Assembly (NCBI GenBank): GCA_946481095.1
Contig: CAMLML010000031.1
Span: 1 to 47,484, forward strand
Direction: 5' to 3'
DNA: 47,484 nt
Source: an uncultured Cellvibrio sp.
GTDB lineage: Bacteria > Pseudomonadota > Gammaproteobacteria > Pseudomonadales > Cellvibrionaceae
Position 1 is the first letter of the stretch. Each line of letters begins with the position of its first letter. The notes below the pieces were generated by a model. It was not told where the DNA came from. It searched no databases and worked only from the letters and a program-made list of their open reading frames with translations. The translations under genes and the position numbers were made by a program. Positions 41,660 to 47,484 of this stretch are shown here, in pieces.

Positions 41660-42082
41660 TTATTCCGGTGGCATGAGTTTTGGATTAAATACAATTTCCC
41701 ATAAGTGTTGATCGGGGTCTTGAAAATATCCGGCGTAACCGCCCCAAAAAGTATTTTGTGCTTTTTTAATAATAGTGGCACCGGCTGCGCGCGCTTCTTC
41801 CAACACTTGATCAACCTCGTCTTTGAATCGCACGTTGTGACTAATTAACGTCTGTGTATGGCAGTGTGGCGTAATCGGTAAACCTGTATCTTTCGCAAGA
41901 CTGGTTTTCGGCCAGAGTGCTAATTGTAAACCGGGTTGCATGGGAATAAAAACCACCGCGCCAATTTCATATTTTTCACCCACTATGCCTTCAGTTTTTA
42001 AACCCAAACCATCGCGATAAAATGCCAATGATTTGTGTAAATCTTCAACGGTGAGTGTGATAACGGTTATACCAGGTTTCAT
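41660..42082 (-). CDS. VOC-family (glyoxalase-like) protein
   Basis: A 140-residue protein with the VOC beta-alpha-beta pattern: VITLTVEDLHKSLAFYRDGL at the start, GAVVFIPMQPGLQLALWPKT near 46, and FWGGYAGYFQDPDQHLWEIV near 116 with a conserved Glu. Function is not known; metal-binding residues are partly conserved. It lies beside a repeat unit. Confidence 0.92.
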   Translation of the reverse strand: MKPGITVITLTVEDLHKSLAFYRDGLGLKTEGIVGEKYEIGAVVFIPMQPGLQLALWPKTSLAKDTGLPITPHCHTQTLISHNVRFKDEVDQVLEEARAAGATIIKKAQNTFWGGYAGYFQDPDQHLWEIVFNPKLMPPE

Positions 42083-42123
42083 TTATGTATTCCCATAAGA
42101 TTAGTGTGTCTGTTGTGTTTTAA

Positions 42124-43485
42124 TTATTCAATTACGGTTATACCAATCACTTTCAGTTTTCCGCTGATTATATTTCCATAAGGCCGGATACCAATTTCAA
42201 CAATTTCGTTTTCGTTGATAACAAAGGGATCTTTTATGTTTTTAAAATCACATATGTTAGTAAATACATTTGATTTTATGTCAGCACCACTGATAAAACA
42301 GTCCTGCCATCTGCCATCCTTACTGATGATAAAAAGCTGTAAAACAAAATCAGGTTTTTTATATGAATCATCAATATAAATTGTAAAGGCGACTTTTGAT
42401 CCGGGTACATTTGCCGGACCTTTTATGGATGTTGATAGTTGATCTGCCACTGATTTGGGTGAATAGGAAACTCCCCGATTGTAATCAAGTGCTACACGAT
42501 TGGTTGTGCGCCAGCCTTTGTCTGTAGAAATGTTGGCAGGAATACTGATTTTTGCTGATTGAATAATGGCATTGCCAATAGGTTCCATTTGGTGAATTTT
42601 AATGCCAAAGTTGACCGGTTCGTTTTCGAGGATTTTTGTAAAATCGTTATTCTCATCAATTACACAATCGTATTCGAAGTCCAGGGTTCCAATAATTTCC
42701 TCTGCAAGCCAGCAATCCCATTCACCGGGCCAGCCTTCAAGTGTCGATTGATAGTAAAGCCGTAACCATCCTTGATTATCAATAAACGCCTGGTTGATTT
42801 TCATTTTGATTGAAAAAACCGCTCCCTGATAAAATTCAGCTTGAGCCAAACTGGTTGATACAAATAAGGGATCTAATTCTATAGGCTCAATCAAAATTCC
42901 ATCTTGTGTGTATCGGATGCTGTCTGGCTTTGAGCTTGTCCAATTTTTATCAACAGGCAAAATGATATTTTTTTTCGGAATAATCTCCCCGTAGACAGGA
43001 GCGGAAGGTTTCAGGTAGTGGTATCCCCAAAAACTGGCCAACAGGAAAACAATGACACTGGCTATCTTCCACAGGTGATTGCTGCTTGTTTTTTTGTTTG
43101 CAATTGTTTCCGGTTGATTGTGATTTTGTTGCGTTGGTGTATTCGTATTTTCTGACTGGGTGACCGGATTAAATACTATGGGTTCAACTTCCAGTTTAAA
43201 ACCCTTGGTATGAACAGTTTTGATATAGGAGGTGTTGGCATCATAAGTTGACAGAAGTTGGCGCAGCAGGGAAATTTGTCGCGATAGTGCCCACTCAGTA
43301 ACATCATCCTCTGGCCAGAGTTGTTGGGTGAGTTCATTTTTGCTGACAGTTTTAGGATAGGCCTCAGCCAAAATAGCCAAGAGCTGGGTAGCCCGCGAAT
43401 GAGTCGATACCACTTCTTTGGATGACGCGAGTAACACGATTTCTTTCTCTGTATCTAAAACAAATAATCCAATCGAGTAAAGCAT
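42124..43485 (-). CDS. ToxR/CadC-like membrane transcriptional regulator
   Basis: Residues about 1-107 are a winged helix (SRATQLLAILAEAYPKTVSK, EWALSRQISLLRQLLS, VHTKGFKLEVEP). A Gln/Asn-rich linker leads to one membrane helix near 143-162 (IASVIVFLLASFWGYHYL). About 290 residues then lie in the periplasm (YYQSTLEGWPGEWDCWLAEE, DGRWQDCFISGAD), mostly beta strands, with no TPR or other known sensor domain. DNA binding in the membrane and sensing outside is the CadC design. Its ligand and targets are unknown. Confidence 0.87.
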   Translation of the reverse strand: MLYSIGLFVLDTEKEIVLLASSKEVVSTHSRATQLLAILAEAYPKTVSKNELTQQLWPEDDVTEWALSRQISLLRQLLSTYDANTSYIKTVHTKGFKLEVEPIVFNPVTQSENTNTPTQQNHNQPETIANKKTSSNHLWKIASVIVFLLASFWGYHYLKPSAPVYGEIIPKKNIILPVDKNWTSSKPDSIRYTQDGILIEPIELDPLFVSTSLAQAEFYQGAVFSIKMKINQAFIDNQGWLRLYYQSTLEGWPGEWDCWLAEEIIGTLDFEYDCVIDENNDFTKILENEPVNFGIKIHQMEPIGNAIIQSAKISIPANISTDKGWRTTNRVALDYNRGVSYSPKSVADQLSTSIKGPANVPGSKVAFTIYIDDSYKKPDFVLQLFIISKDGRWQDCFISGADIKSNVFTNICDFKNIKDPFVINENEIVEIGIRPYGNIISGKLKVIGITVIE

Positions 43486-43679
43486 AAAGTGGTGCCGTTA
43501 AATGTATTGGGACTGGTTGATGTTTTTATTCTAGCGCTGTGGCGTTTATTTATAAAATTAACTTTCTGTGATTGAGCGTGCATTCTTCGGAGGAGAAGTT
43601 TGTCACAAATTTAATTTTTAATGGGGTTTGTCTGGTTTTCTCCAATTTGGTCAGGTCGATATGTTATTTCATACCACCT

Positions 43680-43706
43680 AAAAAAATCCCCTCACAAGGA
43701 GGGGAT
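43680..43706 (-). terminator. Intrinsic terminator of tex
   Basis: On the minus strand ATCCCCTC/GAGGGGAT (43706-43699 with 43693-43686) forms an eight-pair stem with a five-base loop, followed by six T (43685-43680). It begins six bases after the tex stop codon. Confidence 0.92.
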
Positions 43707-43712
43707 TCAGTT

Positions 43713-46040
43713 TTATTTCTTCTTCATCGCCTGTTGCAACAAAGCCCCCAGGCTTCCGGTTGCAGCGGGTGCAGGATTATTTCGCTGCGCTGCGCGTTGT
43801 TGATTTTGCGAAGGTGAGCGTTCACCTCCTTTTTTTGATTCCACTTTTTCACCGGGTGTGTCATCCAGTCGTAGTGACAACGCAATACGTTTGCGCGCAA
43901 CATCCACTTCCATCACTTTGGCTTTCACTATGTCACCGGCTTTCACAGCTTCGCGTGGGTCTTTAATAAAATTGTGTGACAGTGCGGAGATGTGTACCAG
44001 GCCGTCTTGATGCACGCCTATGTCAACAAACGCACCGAAATTGGTGACGTTGGTGACAGTGCCCTCAAGGATCATGCCCAATTTCAAATCGGTAATATCA
44101 TCGACACCATCCTGAAATTGTGCGGTTTTAAATTCAGGGCGTGGATCGCGGCCGGGTTTGTCCAATTCTTTGATGATGTCAGTGACTGTGGGCACACCGA
44201 ATTTTTCATCAACATAATCAGCCGCTTTTAATCCGCGCAAGAAAGATGAATCACCGATTAAACCTTTTATATCGCGTGCGTTTTTCTCGGCGATTTTTTC
44301 AACTATGGAATAAGATTCAGGATGCACAGCTGACGCATCGAGCGGATTGTTACCGCCTGCAACACGTAAAAATCCCGCTGCTTGTTCAAAAGTTTTTTCA
44401 CCAAAACGCGGGACTTTTTTCAGTGCCGCGCGTGAATTAAAGGCTCCGTTTTGATTGCGGAATTCAACAATATTATTCGCCAGTGTGGTGTTCAGGCCCG
44501 AGACGCGTGCGAGCAATGCGGCGGATGCTGTATTGACTTCAACACCTACCGCGTTCACACAGTCTTCAACCACTGCATCGAGTGAACGTGCCAATTGTGA
44601 TTGCGATACATCGTGTTGGTATTGACCAACGCCGATGGATTTGGGATCAATCTTCACCAATTCAGCAAGTGGATCTTGCAGACGGCGTGCAATGGAAATG
44701 GCACCACGAATGGTCACATCCAAATCCGGAAATTCTTTGGCGGCATATTCGGACGCAGAATAAACAGAGGCACCGGCTTCACTCACAATCACTGTGCTGG
44801 CTTTAATATCGCTGTGTTTTTTCAATACATCTTTGGCGAATTTTTCAGTTTCACGCGATGCAGTTCCGTTGCCAATCGCAATCAGGCCCACATTATGTTT
44901 TTTGCAGAGATGAACCAGAATGGCTTCGGATTCCGCAATTTTATTTAACGGTGGAGTAGGGTACATCACACAATGATCAACCACTTTACCGGTTGCATCG
45001 ACTACGGCGACTTTCACTCCGGTACGCATTCCGGGATCCAGACCGATTGTGGCTTTTTGACCGGCGGGTGCGGCGAGTAATAAATCTTTCAGGTTGGATG
45101 CAAATACTTTTATCGCTTCTACTTCTGCTTTTTCGCGCAACTCGCCAAGTAAATCGGTTTCCAGATGGGTGAGTAATTTGACTCGCCAGGTCCAGCGTAC
45201 AACCTCTGCTAACCAACCATCGGCAGCGCGACCCTTATCTTTAATTTGCCAGTGATCAGCGATCATGGCTTCACAGGGATGACTGGTTTTGTTTTCTTCA
45301 TCACCCACTTTAAACGTGATAGTCAGAACACCTTCGTTACGGCCACGGAACATGGCCAATGCGCGATGTGATGGTACGGATTTGAACGGTTCATCGTGTT
45401 CAAAATAATCGCGGAATTTTTGCACTTCTTGCGACACATCGGTAATTTTTTCAGCAACACCACGTGCAGAGAGCGTAGCTTCCTGTTGTAAAAACAAACG
45501 CAAGCGACCGAGCAATTCAGCATCTTCACTGAATTTTTCCATCAAAATATATTTGGCACCATCGAGTGCTGATTTCACGTCATTGATATTGTGTTCAGCG
45601 TTGAAATATTTCGCGGCTTCAATTTCCGGTGCGAGTGTTGGGTCAGCCAACAAACTTTCAGCCAAAGGTTCGAGGCCCGCTTCTTTCGCGATTTGGCCTT
45701 TGGTGCGACGTTTGGGTTTGTAGGGCAGATACAAATCTTCAAGACGATTTTTGGTATCGGCGATTTGTATTTCGTGTTCGAGTTCCGGCGTCAGTTTGTT
45801 TTGTTCGGCGATAGATTTGAGAATCGCGGCGCGTCTTTCTTCCAGCTCACGCAAGTAACGTAATCTTTCTTCCAATGTACGCATTTGCGAATCGTCCAAA
45901 CCGCCGGTGACTTCTTTACGGTAACGGGAAATAAAGGGTACGGTTGCACCTTCATCCAACAGGCCGACTGCGGCACTCACTTGTTGTTCCTGAACGTTTA
46001 ATTCATCGGCAATACGCTTGGCAATACTGGGTAGGGTCAT
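43713..46040 (-). CDS. tex: Tex transcription/RNA-binding factor
   Basis: Nucleic-acid-binding protein (Tex/YhgF). From ATG 46040 it has 775 residues, as E. coli Tex (773). Order: N-terminal helical domain ([18 protein letters not shown]), YqgF-like fold ([20 protein letters not shown] near 335), helix-hairpin-helix region ([15 protein letters not shown] near 500) and C-terminal S1 domain ([20 protein letters not shown] near 655). The frame continues 46 codons upstream across the C-rich repeat at 46139-46218; the family N-terminus and the GACGAG site argue for 46040. A Ser/Gln-rich tail ends the protein. Confidence 0.97.
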   Translation of the reverse strand: MTLPSIAKRIADELNVQEQQVSAAVGLLDEGATVPFISRYRKEVTGGLDDSQMRTLEERLRYLRELEERRAAILKSIAEQNKLTPELEHEIQIADTKNRLEDLYLPYKPKRRTKGQIAKEAGLEPLAESLLADPTLAPEIEAAKYFNAEHNINDVKSALDGAKYILMEKFSEDAELLGRLRLFLQQEATLSARGVAEKITDVSQEVQKFRDYFEHDEPFKSVPSHRALAMFRGRNEGVLTITFKVGDEENKTSHPCEAMIADHWQIKDKGRAADGWLAEVVRWTWRVKLLTHLETDLLGELREKAEVEAIKVFASNLKDLLLAAPAGQKATIGLDPGMRTGVKVAVVDATGKVVDHCVMYPTPPLNKIAESEAILVHLCKKHNVGLIAIGNGTASRETEKFAKDVLKKHSDIKASTVIVSEAGASVYSASEYAAKEFPDLDVTIRGAISIARRLQDPLAELVKIDPKSIGVGQYQHDVSQSQLARSLDAVVEDCVNAVGVEVNTASAALLARVSGLNTTLANNIVEFRNQNGAFNSRAALKKVPRFGEKTFEQAAGFLRVAGGNNPLDASAVHPESYSIVEKIAEKNARDIKGLIGDSSFLRGLKAADYVDEKFGVPTVTDIIKELDKPGRDPRPEFKTAQFQDGVDDITDLKLGMILEGTVTNVTNFGAFVDIGVHQDGLVHISALSHNFIKDPREAVKAGDIVKAKVMEVDVARKRIALSLRLDDTPGEKVESKKGGERSPSQNQQRAAQRNNPAPAATGSLGALLQQAMKKK

Positions 46041-46138
46041 AATTATCTCGTCAATAACCTTTTGGAAAAGTCCGCCATTATCCCCGAAAAGTAATCCTTC
46101 GCCAGACTTGTAATTTGTCGGGATTTGAGGTTTTGGAA

Positions 46139-46218
46139 AGACCCTCCCTAGCCCTCCCCTTGCCAAGGGAGGGGACAAGTTCCTCCCCCTGGCAAGGGGG
46201 AGGTTAGGAGGGGGTCAT
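46139..46218. repeat. C-rich palindromic repeat, upstream of tex
   Basis: ACCCTCCCTAGCCCTCCCC with TTGCCAAGGGAGGGG, then TTCCTCCCCCTGGCAAGG and GGGAGGTTAGGAGGGGG, form two adjacent hairpins. This matches the boxes at 14628 and 41612. It lies in the tex leader and would be transcribed if tex started upstream. Confidence 0.85.
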
Positions 46219-46321
46219 TTCGCCACAAAAGAAAAATAATCTATCGACTGAATCCAGAACCCCATTCATCCGTGTCTGAGTTGATGAATACACGAATTGT
46301 TACCCACACGAGGATTCCCCC

Positions 46322-47104
46322 ATGTTAGCTCGCAGCTTCTTCTCTATTATTTGTTTATGTTTTTCATCTTTTTCTTTGGCGGAAGTCATAGTTAAAGAAT
46401 ATCCGGTAAAAGATTTTTCAGAATTGGTCGTCACTAGTGGAATAGCGGTTGATATTTCACAAACCGGTGAGGAATATTTACGCATAGAAGCGGAAAAGTC
46501 AGTGTTTGACATGATCAAGGTGGATCAAACGGGTAAAAAAGTCAGCATATGGGTCAAGAATAGTTGGAAGGTCAGCGATTGGTTCAAGGATGACCATGAT
46601 TATGGTCGAATAAAAGTTACAGTGAAGGTGAAAAACCTGAATTATCTTGATATTTCCGGTGCGGTTCAGGCCAAAGTGGGTGACCTTAAATCCGATACAT
46701 TTTATTTAAATGCCAGCGGTGCAGCTCAAGGGGATTTTTCGGTGTTGAATGCGGTGAACCTGAAAGTGGATTTATCCGGTGCGGCTAATGCACGTTTTCA
46801 AACTTTGAATAGCAAGGAACAATATTTTGGTTTATCCGGTGCGGCCAATATGGATGTTAACTCAGAGAGTAATGCTGAAATCGTCAAGGTAGATGCCAGT
46901 GGTGCCAGCAATATGCGTGCAAAAAAATTAATCACCAAATCAGCCGATCTGGAAGCATCGGGTGCATCTCATATTGATTTGAGTGTGACGGAACAGCTCA
47001 ATGCACAAGCATCGGGCGCATCCCATATTAATTATGTCGGCGGCCCCAAAGCCAAAACCGATGCATCAGGTGCAAGTAATATTAATGGGCATTCAAATGA
47101 TTAA
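46322..47104 (+). CDS. DUF2807 (head GIN) exported protein
   Basis: A 260-residue exported protein: signal peptide to about residue 20 (FSIICLCFSSFSLA), then a beta-solenoid of DUF2807 type with recurrent NASGAAQGDF, LSGAANARFQ, LSGAANMDVN, ASGASNMRAK, ASGASHIDLS and ASGASHINYV repeats. Such proteins bind or shield at the envelope; no activity is established. ATG 46322 has GAGGA nine bases upstream. The next gene follows within ten bases. Confidence 0.93.
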   Translation: MLARSFFSIICLCFSSFSLAEVIVKEYPVKDFSELVVTSGIAVDISQTGEEYLRIEAEKSVFDMIKVDQTGKKVSIWVKNSWKVSDWFKDDHDYGRIKVTVKVKNLNYLDISGAVQAKVGDLKSDTFYLNASGAAQGDFSVLNAVNLKVDLSGAANARFQTLNSKEQYFGLSGAANMDVNSESNAEIVKVDASGASNMRAKKLITKSADLEASGASHIDLSVTEQLNAQASGASHINYVGGPKAKTDASGASNINGHSND

Positions 47105-47113
47105 GGAATCTTG

Positions 47114-47484
47114 ATGAAAAATTTTATTGCGGGTCTGTTTATTGTGTTGATTGCAGGATCGGTGAGTGCGAATGAAATCAAATCGCCACTGGATGTTGTT
47201 AATCAGCGTATGCATGCCTACAACCAACATGATTTGAAACAATTTCTTGCGACTTATCATGAAAATGTTCAGGTTTATACATATCCGGACAACCGTTTGG
47301 CTGAAGGCAAAGAGCATCTGCAATCGATTTTTGAGCCGATGTTAAAAGAAGGAAAAGTGAAAGTTAAAATTCATCATCAAATTCAAAAAGACTCTTATGT
47401 CATTAACCATGAAACGGTAATTTACGGCACCACAGAGACTGAATATGTATCGGTATATAAAGTCGAGAATGGATTAATTACCGA
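47114..47484 (+). CDS. NTF2-like (SnoaL/ketosteroid isomerase-fold) exported protein, truncated by window end
   Basis: An ATG at 47114 with AGGA six bases upstream opens a frame to the window edge. It starts with a signal peptide (FIAGLFIVLIAGSVSA), then an NTF2-like pattern: VVNQRMHAYNQHDLKQFLAT, YHENVQVYTYPDNRL, GKEHLQSIFEPML and a later beta segment. About 123 codons are visible and the C-terminus is missing. It is likely co-transcribed with the DUF2807 gene. Confidence 0.85.
   Translation, partial: MKNFIAGLFIVLIAGSVSANEIKSPLDVVNQRMHAYNQHDLKQFLATYHENVQVYTYPDNRLAEGKEHLQSIFEPMLKEGKVKVKIHHQIQKDSYVINHETVIYGTTETEYVSVYKVENGLIT

Noticed and set aside
43572..43817. Small plus-strand frames over the tex 3' end
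   Set aside because: They overlap the tex coding sequence and its terminator on the other strand and have no ribosome site.
46041..46178. N-terminal extension of tex by 46 codons
   Set aside because: It covers a dispersed repeat and lies before the conserved Tex start. ATG 46040 has a ribosome site and gives the family length.

Overview
The window reads as a chromosomal segment of a gammaproteobacterium, most likely a Cellvibrionaceae member (Cellvibrio-like). Support: the lolB-ispE-tRNA(Gln)-prs-rplY-pth-ychF block beside a divergent hemA-prfA-prmC-moeB block, a secreted family 1 pectate lyase with a long serine-rich linker (typical of Cellvibrio/Saccharophagus plant-wall degraders), a surface GH18 lipoprotein, and a class GN sortase with its dedicated target. 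The genus is an inference from gene content and style.

Layout. 1-2658: end of a substrate-binding protein, then a BtuC/FecC-type permease and ATPase and a membrane-anchored unknown. 2678-7475: exported MORN protein, ychF, and a convergent two-component pair in which the regulator has its DNA-binding domain in front of the receiver. 7512-17485: housekeeping genes (pth, rplY, prs, tRNA-Gln, ispE, lolB, a DEDDh exonuclease-like gene, hemA, prfA, prmC, moeB, a PfkB kinase). 17585-22125: mrcB, then a DUF6249 / ECF sigma / small membrane protein operon and cytochrome b561. 22279-26088: pectate lyase, GH18 lipoprotein, small lipoprotein, DUF4256.

26141-30576 is the accessory region. From about 26935 to 30576 I read a leftward integron cassette array without an integrase in view (a CALIN): four complete attC sites in two sequence families, one eroded half-site, and a terminal cassette junction preceded by a plausible promoter. 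Cassette cargo: a DapF-like protein with both catalytic cysteines replaced by serine and an apparent CTG start, a DUF3251-like lipoprotein, two small membrane proteins, a 33-codon peptide gene, and a free-standing 61-residue protein that looks like region 1.1 of the housekeeping sigma factor. The last is the most novel item here: it suggests a mobile modulator of RNA polymerase.

30796-35637 is a compact four-gene operon: VIT/vWA sortase target, class GN sortase, and CreB/CreC-like two-component genes. 35670-37750 holds four small, mostly unrecognised leftward genes plus an inverted repeat. 37972-47484: ybiT, GNAT, outer-membrane barrel protein, MOSC, phnA/yjdM, VOC protein, a ToxR/CadC-like membrane regulator, tex, a DUF2807 protein and a truncated NTF2-like gene. 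Three copies of a C-rich palindromic intergenic repeat (14628, 41612, 46139) recur between housekeeping genes.
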